From Singulisphaera acidiphila DSM 18658 (GTDB lineage: Bacteria > Planctomycetota > Planctomycetia > Isosphaerales > Isosphaeraceae): a stretch of 64,000 nt of DNA. Below the pieces are notes generated by a model. The model saw only the letters and a list, made by a program, of their open reading frames with translations, searched no databases and was not told the DNA's origin. Positions within the stretch are counted from its first letter, which is position 1. Each line of letters begins with the position of its first letter. Below are positions 34,180-43,133 of the stretch, in pieces. The stretch spans positions 3,720,001 to 3,784,000 of the forward strand of contig NC_019892.1 of the NCBI RefSeq assembly GCF_000242455.2, read 5' to 3'. Both the position numbers and the translations under genes were made by a program.

Positions 34180-35790
34180 CTATTCCGCTCCGATGTGGGC
34201 CCCCTTTTCGGCCACCGACGGTCTCATCAAAAAGACCAGGCCGACGAGCAATAGCGAAAGCATCGAAAAAAACCAGAAACTATCGAAATAGGCCAGGCTG
34301 GTCGCCTGTTGATCTCTCAAGGCGTCCAAGGCTTGCAAAGACATCAACGACGACCCGGCCGGGTCGCCGGTCTCCCGGATGAAGGCGGACTGTCCCTGGT
34401 TGAGGAAGTCCTGAACTTGCGGATTCAAGGGGTCAAGGAACTCGCCGACCCGCGCAGAATGGAACTGCGAACGCCGTTGCACCAGGGTCTTGGCCAGTGA
34501 GGTCCCCACGCTCCCGCCTTCATTCCGGAGCAGGGCAAAGAGCCCGACTGCCGCCCCGCGCATCTGCTGAGAGACTCCTTGAAACGCCGCGACGGTCAGG
34601 GGGGCGAAGATGAGCGAGATCCCCATGAACGTCACCACCCGCGGCCAGATGACGAGCGATGGGCTAATCTCCAGGTTCATCGACGCCATCCAGCGATTCC
34701 CGGCGGCCATCAAGAGCAGGCCCGCCAGAATCAGCCAGCGAGCATCCGTGCCTCGACCCAGGAGAAACCCGGAGACCAGCAACATCGCCACCGAGCCGAT
34801 CCCCGAGGGAGAAAGCACCAATCCGGACGCATAAGCATCGTAGCCGAACAAGGTCTGGAGCAACCCCGGCAAGGTCGTCGACGTCGCGTAGAGAACCCCA
34901 TAAACGGAGAAGACGATCATGCTACAGGCCGCGAAATTACGGTCGGCCAAGGGCCGAAAATTGACCACCGGGTCGGGGATTCGCAACTCGTGGATAATCA
35001 GCGACACCAGCGACACGGCGAAGATGATCGCCATCGTTTGCGCCCGCCAGGTGGGATCGGCATACCAGTCCCACTCCTGCCCTTTGCTCAGAAGAATCTC
35101 CCAGCAGCTCACGGCCAGGATCAGCAGGCTGAGCCCGAGATAGTCGAAACGGACCGGCCGCCGGCGCAGATCCGCCCGTATCTGCTTGAGGTAAGGGGGA
35201 TCCTCGACCACCAGGTAGCAGGCCAGGCAACCGAGCGCACCGACCGGGATGTTGATATAAAAAATCCAACGCCACTCGTAGAAGACCGTGAGATAGCCCC
35301 CTAGCGTCGGACCGATCACCGGCGCGATCAGGCCCGCAATTGCAAACAGGGTCATGGCCGACCCCTGCTTCTCGGGCGGGAAGGCGTCGATCAGGATCCC
35401 CTGGCTGGAGGGCTGAAGCCCGCCACCGGCCAACCCCTGGATCACCCGGAACAGGATCAGCTCCTCGAGACTACTGGCCGTGCCACAGAGTCCCGACGCG
35501 ATCGTGAAGACGGCGATCGAGATCAAGAAGTAGTTCCGACGGCCGAGTCGGCTCGACAACCAGCCCGAGATCGGCAAGATCGTGGCATTGGCTGCCAGAT
35601 AGCTGGTGATCACCCACTCGCTGTCATTGACCGACGCCGACAGGCCGCCGGCGATGTACCGGAGCGCAACGTTGGCAATCGTCGTATCCAGGACCTCCAT
35701 GAAGGTGGGCACGACGACTGCGGCAGCGACGATCCAGGGGTTGACCGGCGGACGTTGAGTCTTGGTCGAGACGAGGGCCGCGCTGCTCAT
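34180..35790 (-). CDS. EmrB/QacA-type MFS drug exporter (DHA2, 14-span)
   Basis: 536 residues from an ATG at 35790 with GAGGA 10 nt upstream; a TTG at 35862 is the far alternative. Motif FMEVLDTTIANVALRYIAGGL (motif D1) and SGWLSSRLGRRNYFLIS (motif A) place it in the DHA2 group with 14 spans; the antiporter motif in span 5 appears as GLIAPVIGPTLGGYL. Proton-driven inner-membrane exporter; with the HlyD adaptor upstream and the NodT duct downstream it forms a tripartite pump. Substrate unknown. The close order 37479-35863, 35790-34180, 34010-32265 supports one operon. Confidence 0.92.
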   Translation of the reverse strand: MSSAALVSTKTQRPPVNPWIVAAAVVVPTFMEVLDTTIANVALRYIAGGLSASVNDSEWVITSYLAANATILPISGWLSSRLGRRNYFLISIAVFTIASGLCGTASSLEELILFRVIQGLAGGGLQPSSQGILIDAFPPEKQGSAMTLFAIAGLIAPVIGPTLGGYLTVFYEWRWIFYINIPVGALGCLACYLVVEDPPYLKQIRADLRRRPVRFDYLGLSLLILAVSCWEILLSKGQEWDWYADPTWRAQTMAIIFAVSLVSLIIHELRIPDPVVNFRPLADRNFAACSMIVFSVYGVLYATSTTLPGLLQTLFGYDAYASGLVLSPSGIGSVAMLLVSGFLLGRGTDARWLILAGLLLMAAGNRWMASMNLEISPSLVIWPRVVTFMGISLIFAPLTVAAFQGVSQQMRGAAVGLFALLRNEGGSVGTSLAKTLVQRRSQFHSARVGEFLDPLNPQVQDFLNQGQSAFIRETGDPAGSSLMSLQALDALRDQQATSLAYFDSFWFFSMLSLLLVGLVFLMRPSVAEKGAHIGAE

Positions 35791-35862
35791 CCGGAATATG
35801 TCCTCGATTGCGGACTGGGGAACAACGCGTAACTTATCGCCTTCCTCAATCCGGCGATCCAA

Positions 35863-37479
35863 TCATGGCGACGCAGCAGCAGGAGCGGGCGTAGTCGTGG
35901 CAGGAGGCTTGGGCTCCTCCGCCGGCTTCGAATTCATGTGGGATTGGTCAGTGAGGGGACCTTTGGGGAGTGGTCGAGCGGGCTGCAAGATCTCGCCGGC
36001 AAGCGGCCCCGTTGCGGGCTCCTTGAAATAGACGTACGGGACGACAGATAGCCCGACAAACAGGGGTGTCTTCTCCGGATCAAGGTTCGTGAACTCGATC
36101 CGGACCGGGAGGCGCTGGACCACCTTGACGTAGTTGCCGGTCGCATTTTGCGGGGGGAGCAGAGAGAGGGTCTGACCGGTCCCCATGGTGAAGCCCGTGA
36201 TTCGCCCCTCGAACTCTCGCTTACGGCCGTACATATCCACCTCGCAGCGCACGCGCTGGCCAATCCGAAGGTCGGCCAGTTGCGTTTCCTTGAAGTTGGC
36301 GTCGACCCAGATTTCGGACTGAGAGCGGATGGCCATCAGGTTCTGGCCCGCCTGAACATTGTTGCCCGGATTGACATTTCGGCGTGTGACCACGCCATCG
36401 ATCTCGCTCACGACGTCGCAGTAGCGTAGGTCCAGCTCGGCCTTATCCAGGGCACGTCGTGCCTGGAGTAGCTTCGCCTCGGCCTGCTTGATCGCGGGGG
36501 CCTGGGGGATCAGGCGTGCATAGATCCGCTCGAGGTTGCCTTGCGGGTCGAGTTTGTAGAACTCCTCGATCGCCTGCTTCGGCGTCGCATTCCAGGAACT
36601 GGGCGAGTAGCCGAGCTGGGCTGCGCTCTGGAGCAAGATCCCCAAGGACTGGCGCACGGCCGAGAAATTCTCGACGAGGTCCGGGGGCGTCTGGCTGAGG
36701 TCATTTCCTTCCGGCGGCTTGGCGGGCAAGCCGAGGCCCACCCGCGTCGCATAAATGGTTTGAAGAGCCTGGTCGACGTTCGCCTCATCGACCTTGACCG
36801 CCTGGCGGCGCATGTCGACATCTTCCTTACTGATCCCCCCACCCGGGAGCAGTTGCTCTCCTCGTCTGAAGTTCGCCCGGGCGAGGTCCAGGGTGGCCTT
36901 CTGGCTGTTGAGGGCTGACACCTGCGACCGAAGCTCGGCGATCTTGGTGTTGACCGTCTCGATGGAACGAGCCAGTTGAAATCGATTGGCTCGAATCTGG
37001 GCCACTTCGCCACGGACCATGGCTTGCGCCGCGGTCAGGTCCGCCTCGGCTGCCGTGACCACCGCTTGCTGGATTGCAAGCTGAACCTCATAAGGTTCCC
37101 GGTCGAGCTGGACGAGAATATCCCCTCGTCTCACCCTCATATTGTCGTCAACGAGCACCTGGGCCACCTGGCCGCCGACGCGTGGCGCCAGGAAAGTCAC
37201 ATGGCCGTTGATGTAGGCGTCGTCGGTCGAGACCGTATCCAGGGCCGTTCGGATCATCGGGATCAGCGCGATCACCCCGGCGATCAAGCCGACCAAAACC
37301 GCCGCCAGGAAGATCCGTTTCCGCCAGGGCGACGCGGGACGCGTCGGCTTGCCGGGAGGGGGCACGGTCGTCGCCTCTGCCACCGGATGGGCCGGGGCTA
37401 CGGACGATGGTTCATGGGTCCCGGAAGAAGCCGTCGTTTTGGCCGGCGTGTCGGGGCCTTTATCAAGCGAATCTGCCAT
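35863..37479 (-). CDS. EmrA/HlyD-type membrane fusion protein
   Basis: 538 residues from an ATG at 37479, with GAGGGG upstream; the frame is open 39 codons earlier. A Pro/Ala/Thr-rich cytoplasmic leader is followed by one span (IFLAAVLVGLIAGVIALIPMI, about 57-77) and then STDDAYINGHVTFLAPRVGGQVAQVLV, the classic biotinyl-lipoyl start. A long coiled-coil middle (residues about 150-350) and the second half-lipoyl motif VSEIDGVVTRRNVNPGNNV follow, then the barrel domain with IWVDANFKETQL. The C-terminal 60 residues are Pro/Ala-rich. First gene of the pump operon. Confidence 0.92.
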   Translation of the reverse strand: MADSLDKGPDTPAKTTASSGTHEPSSVAPAHPVAEATTVPPPGKPTRPASPWRKRIFLAAVLVGLIAGVIALIPMIRTALDTVSTDDAYINGHVTFLAPRVGGQVAQVLVDDNMRVRRGDILVQLDREPYEVQLAIQQAVVTAAEADLTAAQAMVRGEVAQIRANRFQLARSIETVNTKIAELRSQVSALNSQKATLDLARANFRRGEQLLPGGGISKEDVDMRRQAVKVDEANVDQALQTIYATRVGLGLPAKPPEGNDLSQTPPDLVENFSAVRQSLGILLQSAAQLGYSPSSWNATPKQAIEEFYKLDPQGNLERIYARLIPQAPAIKQAEAKLLQARRALDKAELDLRYCDVVSEIDGVVTRRNVNPGNNVQAGQNLMAIRSQSEIWVDANFKETQLADLRIGQRVRCEVDMYGRKREFEGRITGFTMGTGQTLSLLPPQNATGNYVKVVQRLPVRIEFTNLDPEKTPLFVGLSVVPYVYFKEPATGPLAGEILQPARPLPKGPLTDQSHMNSKPAEEPKPPATTTPAPAAASP

Positions 37480-37780
37480 TCCAGTCGATGCCCCTCTCGG
37501 TATCCGAAAGCGCCGCAAATCGACCTCATCGCCAGCCAGGCGCAACCCTGGCCTTCCCGTTAGGATTGTAGTAGAGCCGGCTACCATTGTCGCCAAGCGA
37601 TCGGGAATTCACGGCAACTCTCAGGCCGGACTCGCGCGGTACGACCCCGCCCGCTGTCACTGGGGACAACCGGGTCGCATCCCGCAAGTCCGGCAGCGAT
37701 TGACAGGTTGGGGCGACCGGCTACGATCATGACCTCAGCGCCCGAACAAGGCCTCAGCTCAGGTGAGAGGACGCAACGCG
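37480..37780. other. Divergent promoter region
   Basis: 301 bases between the EmrA-type gene (minus) and nth (plus). It must hold both promoters. No repeat or operator stands out. Confidence 0.4.
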
Positions 37781-38467
37781 ATGCCTCGGCTCCCGCAGCC
37801 CAATGACGATCCCACTCTCCAGGCCAAGCAAGTGGTTCGCTCCCTGGTTCAGCTCTACCCGACGGTCGAGTGCGCACTGGTCCATCGCAATCCGTACGAG
37901 TTGCTCGTCGCGACCATCCTCTCTGCCCAATGCACCGACGCGCGCGTCAACATGGTCACCCCCGCGCTGTTCGCCCGCTTTCCCGACCCTCGGACCTTGG
38001 CCCAGGCCGACCTCGCCGAGGTGGAGGAGCTGATCCATTCGACCGGCTTCTTCCGGGCGAAGGCGAAGAACCTTGTGGCGATGGCAAACCTGGTCGTCGA
38101 GTTGCACGGCGGCGAGATCCCTCGCGAACTCGATGCGCTGACCGCCTTGCCGGGCGTCGGCCGGAAGACGGCTCACGTCGTCCTCGGCAATGCGTTCGCG
38201 ATCGCGTCGGGGGTGGTCGTCGACACCCACGTCAAACGGCTCTCGTTCCGGCTCGGCCTGACCACGGGCCGCGACCCAATCACGATCGAGCGTGACCTCG
38301 TCCAGATCATTCCGCGCAAGCAATGGGTGGACTTCAGCCACCGCCTGATCGAGCACGGGCGACGAACCTGCGTGGCGATCCGCCCCCGCTGTGACGAATG
38401 CGCCATCGCCGCGATCTGTCCAAAGCGGGAAGTGAAACCCTCGGGTTCAAAACGGGTCCGCGAATAA
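37781..38467 (+). CDS. nth: Endonuclease III
   Basis: 228 residues from an ATG at 37781 (AGAGG 10 nt upstream; GTG at 37763 possible). DNA glycosylase/AP lyase for oxidised pyrimidines. The HhH motif LPGVGRKTAHVVL holds the catalytic Lys129; the catalytic Asp148 is in VVVDTHVKRL. The 4Fe-4S cluster ligands are Cys197, Cys204, Cys207 and Cys213 (C-x6-C-x2-C-x5-C), all present. ILSAQCTDARVN is typical. First of three plus-strand genes nth-metF-queG, separated by 102 and 16 bp. Confidence 0.96.
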   Translation: MPRLPQPNDDPTLQAKQVVRSLVQLYPTVECALVHRNPYELLVATILSAQCTDARVNMVTPALFARFPDPRTLAQADLAEVEELIHSTGFFRAKAKNLVAMANLVVELHGGEIPRELDALTALPGVGRKTAHVVLGNAFAIASGVVVDTHVKRLSFRLGLTTGRDPITIERDLVQIIPRKQWVDFSHRLIEHGRRTCVAIRPRCDECAIAAICPKREVKPSGSKRVRE

Positions 38468-38569
38468 CCCGCCCGCGAATTAGACTCCCATTCCCAGGTT
38501 GCCCCGGTTATCCTGTCTTGAGATCATCGCATCGTGGCCAGCTCCGGAAGATCAGGGACGAGCATCAGC

Positions 38570-39481
38570 ATGCATATACTCGATATCTTCAAAGCTCATC
38601 CCACCACGTTTAGCTTTGAATTCTTCCCGCCCAAGACCGATAAGTCGTCCAGTGACCTGTTCCGCAACATTGAACAGCTCCAGGTCCTGCAACCGTCGTT
38701 CGTCTCGGTCACTTACGGGGCAGGGGGCTCGACCCGCGAGCGAACGCACGACCTGGTCATCCGGATCCAGAGCGAGACGAATCTGACGGCCGTCTCGCAC
38801 CTGACCTGCGTCTGCCATGGTATGGATGATCTGGCCTCGATCCTCGACCGTTACGCCTCCTCGGGGATTGAGAATATCTTGGCTCTCGGCGGTGACCCGC
38901 CGCGTAACCTGGTCGACTACAACCGCGCCAACGACGCCTTCCAGTATGCGGATGGGCTGGTCGCGTTCATTAAGTCACGGACCTCCGAGGCCAACCCGCG
39001 CGGCTTTGGAATCGGCGTCGCTGGTTTTCCCGAGGGGCATCCCGCCACGCCGAACCGGCTGAACGAGATGGATCACCTGAAGCGGAAGGTCGATGCCGGT
39101 GCCGACTACATCTGCACCCAGCTCTTCTTCTCCAACGCCGATTTTTACGACTTCCGCGAGCGCTGCGAGTATGCGGGCATCAAAGTGCCGATCCTCGCCG
39201 GCATCATGCCGATCACGCGTGACACCAACATCAGCCGCATGGCCGAGTTGGCCCTCGGTGCGCGGTTTCCGGCCCGGCTCTTGAAATCGCTCGATCGTTG
39301 CGGTGACGACCCCGAGGCCCGTGAGCGGGTGGGCATCCATTGGGCGACCGAGCAATGCCGTGACCTGCTCGACAATAACGTCCGAGGGTTGCACTTCTAC
39401 ACCTTGAACCGGTCGGATGCGACCCGACGGATCTACGAGAACCTCGGTGTGAAAGACTCGGTCGGATTGCGGCAATCCTGA
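38570..39481 (+). CDS. metF: Methylenetetrahydrofolate reductase
   Basis: 303 residues from an ATG at 38570; a GTG at 38534 is the upstream alternative. It reduces 5,10-methylene-THF to 5-methyl-THF using FAD. The FEFFPPKT motif (FSFEFFPPK) holds the catalytic Glu; SVTYGAGGSTRERT, LTCVCHG, ENILALGGDPP and QLFFSNADFYDF are the flavin/folate contacts. The size is that of the bacterial single-domain type. It follows nth by 102 bp. Confidence 0.96.
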   Translation: MHILDIFKAHPTTFSFEFFPPKTDKSSSDLFRNIEQLQVLQPSFVSVTYGAGGSTRERTHDLVIRIQSETNLTAVSHLTCVCHGMDDLASILDRYASSGIENILALGGDPPRNLVDYNRANDAFQYADGLVAFIKSRTSEANPRGFGIGVAGFPEGHPATPNRLNEMDHLKRKVDAGADYICTQLFFSNADFYDFRERCEYAGIKVPILAGIMPITRDTNISRMAELALGARFPARLLKSLDRCGDDPEARERVGIHWATEQCRDLLDNNVRGLHFYTLNRSDATRRIYENLGVKDSVGLRQS

Positions 39482-39497
39482 CGCCGAAAGACCTGCC

Positions 39498-40652
39498 ATG
39501 GAACCGGACCTGACGGCTCGCCTCAAGGCTGAAGCCATGCGACTCGGTTTCGACCAGGTCGGGATCGCGCCGGCCGTGAGCCCTTCGAGCTATCCCCACT
39601 ACCTGGAGTGGCTCCAGGCGGGGCATGCGGCAGGCATGGGATACCTCGAACGCCAGGCCGAAGCCCGGGCCCATCCCGACCGGCTGCTCGAGGGCGTTCG
39701 ATCAATCGTCGTCGCGAGCTTCGTCTACGGCCGCCCTGCACCCGAGCCGGCGGGTCCGACGCAGGGCAAAGTCGCCCGCTACGCCCGAGCCGCCGATTAC
39801 CACGAGGTCTTCTGGCGCAGACTCGAAGCCCTCCTGGACTGGCTCAAGGTCGAGCAACCGGGTCTGCGCGGCCGTGCCGTGGCCGATACGGCCCCGTTGC
39901 TCGAACGTGATTTCGCGCGTCTCGCTGGGCTCGGCTGGGTCGGCAAGAACACGATGCTGATCAACCGCCGACTCGGCAGCTTCACCCTGCTCGGCGGGTT
40001 GCTGCTGGATCTCGAGTTGAAATACGACCCGCCCCACGAGTCCAGCCACTGCGGGACCTGCACCCGCTGCCTCGACGCCTGCCCGACGGACGCTTTCACC
40101 GGCCCTTATCAACTCGACGCCCGGCGATGCATCAGCTACTGGACGATCGAGCATAAGGGACCGATCCCCGACGACGTCGCAGGGCAGCTCGACGGCTGGG
40201 TCTTCGGCTGCGACGTCTGCCAGGACGTCTGCCCGTGGAACCGCAAGGCGGCGGCCGGTAAAGAGCCGGCACTTGACCCGGGGGAAGCGTGGGCCCACCC
40301 CAACCTCCTGGACTGGCTGACCGAAGATCCGGCCACGTTCTCCAGGGCCATCAAAGGCACGGCGCTCTCGCGGTCCAAGCGTTCCGGGCTGCTCCGGAAT
40401 GCGGCGGCCGTCCTCGGAGCGAGTGGGGAGGCCTCGGCCGTGCCGGCACTCTCGGCCTTGCTGGACGATGCCGATCCGGTCATTCGCTCCTCAGTCGCCC
40501 GGGCGCTGGGCCAGATCGCCTCGGACGAGGCCGTCAAGGCACTTGAGGCCCACGGCAACGACCAAGACCCGTTGGCGCATGATGCGATCCAACGGGCCTT
40601 GACGAACTCCAGGCGGGATCGAGCGGACTCCGACAATCCCTTGAGCGTGTAG
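39498..40652 (+). CDS. queG: Epoxyqueuosine reductase with HEAT repeats
   Basis: 384 residues. Cobalamin-dependent reductase of the last step of queuosine synthesis in tRNA. Two 4Fe-4S motifs are present: CGTCTRCLDACPTDAF and CDVCQDVCPW, plus the upstream GLGWVGKNTMLIN and DTAPLLERDFA motif region of the active site. The C-terminal 90 residues are HEAT-like (SAVPALSALLDDADPVIRSSVARALGQIAS), as in the longer family members that contact tRNA. Start 16 bp after metF, so probably in one operon. It ends 7 bp before a convergent stop. Confidence 0.95.
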   Translation: MEPDLTARLKAEAMRLGFDQVGIAPAVSPSSYPHYLEWLQAGHAAGMGYLERQAEARAHPDRLLEGVRSIVVASFVYGRPAPEPAGPTQGKVARYARAADYHEVFWRRLEALLDWLKVEQPGLRGRAVADTAPLLERDFARLAGLGWVGKNTMLINRRLGSFTLLGGLLLDLELKYDPPHESSHCGTCTRCLDACPTDAFTGPYQLDARRCISYWTIEHKGPIPDDVAGQLDGWVFGCDVCQDVCPWNRKAAAGKEPALDPGEAWAHPNLLDWLTEDPATFSRAIKGTALSRSKRSGLLRNAAAVLGASGEASAVPALSALLDDADPVIRSSVARALGQIASDEAVKALEAHGNDQDPLAHDAIQRALTNSRRDRADSDNPLSV

Positions 40653-40659
40653 GAATGCC

Positions 40660-41616
40660 TCAGGGTCTGTATTGCACGGGCGCGATCGCCCCCTTGATGG
40701 TCTGTCCGAACACGTCGACCGACGCAACCTGGAACACGTTCTCCCCCTGAGCGAGCGGGGTGACCACGGTGTAGTTCCCCGACGCGTCAGCCGTGGTGGT
40801 GGTCGTCGTCTGGGTGGGGTCGGACGAATTCGAGTACGTGATGACGGCGTCGGGCGTTGCCGTACCGGTGAATCGAGCCGTAGGCACGTTGTTCGTGCGG
40901 GCCGCGGGGTTGCTCACGCTGGTGGTGTCGAGGTTGGCCGCGATCACGGGACTGATCGTCGTCTTCACACCCTGATTTTGCTGAGTGTAGGCGAGATCGG
41001 CCCGGGTGATCCGGCCGTCACGATTCGCGTCCGCATCGAACGAGTAGCGTTTGTCGCCCGCCTTGGCGCCAAGCTGGGCGCGAACGATCTGGAGGTCGGC
41101 TTTATCCACCACGCCGTCGCCATTGGCGTCGCCGGGCAAGTAGAACCCGAGCAAGAACTTGCCAGTCGTCTTGGCCGTGGATTGGACCTGAACGGTGTAC
41201 GTGACCGGCGCGGTGGTATCACCGGGGAACGAGCCGATCGGGCTAATCACCGCACTTGTGGTCCGACCGTTTGCCACCTGACGATGCTTGACGTGCGGGT
41301 CGTAGATCGCGTGGATCGTTTGCGGGACGATCTCGCCGTGGGGGTTCGTCACCGACGTGATCAAGGGCTTCAGGGTCCCCGATGGGTCCGCAACCACGTC
41401 GATGCCCAGCGCGACCTTTCCCTTCGGTCGAGTAAAGTGCGCCTGGTCAAGCGTGAACGAGACCGAGACGGTGCCGTTCGGCTGATCGATCGTGCCGGGG
41501 ATGATCGCAAAGGTATTGCCCGCGCCCCCCGTGAGCAGTTTTCGGGTTTCCAACGCCTCGGCGCCTGGTTGCACCTGCAGCTGACGTCGGCGCGGTGCTC
41601 GTTTGAACGGGTTCAT
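40660..41616 (-). CDS. Dockerin-type surface protein with LEPR-like motif
   Basis: 318 residues from an ATG at 41616, chosen for the excellent AAGGAGG 7 nt upstream. Residues 20-29 read EALETRKLLT, matching the planctomycete export motif. A beta-rich N-terminal domain (to about 150) is followed by a type I dockerin: calcium loop 1 GDANGDGVVDKADL (about 162-175) and loop 2 DADANRDGRITRADL (194-208). A bacterial Ig-like domain ends the protein (DASGNYTVVTPLAQGENVFQVASVDVFG). Dockerins bind cohesins in cellulosomes; in planctomycetes the partner is unknown. Convergent with queG with only 7 bp between stops. Confidence 0.85.
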   Translation of the reverse strand: MNPFKRAPRRRQLQVQPGAEALETRKLLTGGAGNTFAIIPGTIDQPNGTVSVSFTLDQAHFTRPKGKVALGIDVVADPSGTLKPLITSVTNPHGEIVPQTIHAIYDPHVKHRQVANGRTTSAVISPIGSFPGDTTAPVTYTVQVQSTAKTTGKFLLGFYLPGDANGDGVVDKADLQIVRAQLGAKAGDKRYSFDADANRDGRITRADLAYTQQNQGVKTTISPVIAANLDTTSVSNPAARTNNVPTARFTGTATPDAVITYSNSSDPTQTTTTTTADASGNYTVVTPLAQGENVFQVASVDVFGQTIKGAIAPVQYRP

Positions 41617-41697
41617 AAGGCCCTCCTTGGCCACTGCCCGAGATGAATCGTTCACACAGACCAGGGGGAGAGATGCGACTGAGCGGTTCCAGCAGAT

Positions 41698-43068
41698 TCA
41701 GCGAGAAATGGTCGGCTGAGCTTTCCCCACCCAGTGCGGCGCCGAAGAGCTCCGCTCCGGCGACACTGGTTCAATATCAGCATAATCGGCATAATCGTCA
41801 CGCTTCTCCACCCAAACACACCAAGCCGTGGCAATATATAAGACCACGCCCGCCCAGAGAAACATCCCATACCCCTGCGCCAGCTTATGTCCCCGATCCT
41901 CCGCGAAGAGGCCGCCAATCTCCGACGAGGTCGACGCGATCAGGAACGCCGAAAGCGCGAGCGCCCCGCCCAGGGCCAGCCGTCGCCATTTCGGCCCCGG
42001 CATCCCCACCCGATACACGAGGTAGGTATAGGGCAAGAGCAGAGTGACGTAGTGGTGCTTCCAGCTCCGCTCCGACACGAAAAGCATGGTCAGGACAATG
42101 AGCGCGAACTCGCCCAGAAGCCTGGAATCGTCGCGACGCCTCGTCTTCGTCCGGCAGAGCAGGGCGAGCATACCGACCAGGCCGATCGAGAGCACTTTGA
42201 GCAAGGTTTTCACGACGGCCGGAGACCATGAGACCAGGTTGAGATCAAGGTGGACGTCGTACCGACCGCCCCCCGTCTTCGCGTCGGTCAGGAGCCGGGT
42301 CAGGACTCCAACCATCGACTGGTTCATCTCCTGCGGACTCACAAAATCGTTGACCAGGAAGGGGGTCATCATCCCGTTCCACCACGTCTTCAAACAGAGC
42401 AGGTTGAATGACGGGCCGATGATCAGGCTGGGGATGACGAGGACGAAGAGGACCATCCCCAACATGGTGGCTCCCACGGTCCGCCACGATCGCTTGTAGA
42501 AGAAATAGGGGACGAAGAGCGCCGGGGTGATCTTGTACGAGATCGCCAGCGCCAGGATCAAGCCGGCGAGCACGTCGTAACCCTTCCGCCAGGCTTGGAG
42601 CGCTGCGACCACCAGGAACAGGATGACAAGGTTGTTATTGCCGTGATGGAGATCGCTGAGGATCGGCCTCAGACTGAGCAGCAGCACGGCCCCCTGGATC
42701 CATGAGGGGAGCGTCCGTTCTCCGGTGGGACGGACCATCAGGAAACAGAGCCAGATCGAAGCGGCGGTCAGAGCCACCTTGATCGTGAACCAGGTGAGCG
42801 CCCCAGTGACGGGAGGGAGTGTCACCAGGGGATAGATCGTGATCGGGAAGATCGGCGGGTTCGGGAACCGCATCTCGTCGTAGATGTTCTCGCCTTCCCA
42901 GAACTGGAGCACCTGGTGCCGCCAGCGGATGAAGGCGCTGCGATCTTCGGCGGCCTTGTCGGCGTAAACCAGGCCCGCGCCGACCATGGTAATCAGCGCC
43001 GTAATCCAGACGGCTCGTCGGAAATGGCGATCGAAATCAGCGACCGCGCCGCGAGTGGCAAGTAGCAC
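41698..43068 (-). CDS. GT87/DUF2029-type membrane glycosyltransferase
   Basis: About 456 residues from a GTG at 43068 with GAAGGAG 8 nt upstream; a TTG at 43137 overlapping the previous stop is the alternative. About ten spans. A typical acidic/aromatic loop follows the first span with FIRWRHQVLQFWEGENIYDEMRFPNPPIFPITIYP, and LRPILSDLHHGNNNLVILFLVVAA is a family hallmark. These enzymes use polyprenyl-phosphate sugars to mannosylate lipids or glycans at the membrane. The next gene upstream is another polytopic protein of the same kind; their near overlap suggests one operon and a joint role in a surface glycan. Confidence 0.8.
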   Translation of the reverse strand: MLLATRGAVADFDRHFRRAVWITALITMVGAGLVYADKAAEDRSAFIRWRHQVLQFWEGENIYDEMRFPNPPIFPITIYPLVTLPPVTGALTWFTIKVALTAASIWLCFLMVRPTGERTLPSWIQGAVLLLSLRPILSDLHHGNNNLVILFLVVAALQAWRKGYDVLAGLILALAISYKITPALFVPYFFYKRSWRTVGATMLGMVLFVLVIPSLIIGPSFNLLCLKTWWNGMMTPFLVNDFVSPQEMNQSMVGVLTRLLTDAKTGGGRYDVHLDLNLVSWSPAVVKTLLKVLSIGLVGMLALLCRTKTRRRDDSRLLGEFALIVLTMLFVSERSWKHHYVTLLLPYTYLVYRVGMPGPKWRRLALGGALALSAFLIASTSSEIGGLFAEDRGHKLAQGYGMFLWAGVVLYIATAWCVWVEKRDDYADYADIEPVSPERSSSAPHWVGKAQPTISR

Positions 43069-43133
43069 GGCTCTCACTCCTTCCGTGGAGGTGGGGCCAC
43101 GCGTCAACTCGTCTCGGTCCGCGTGCGGCCACG

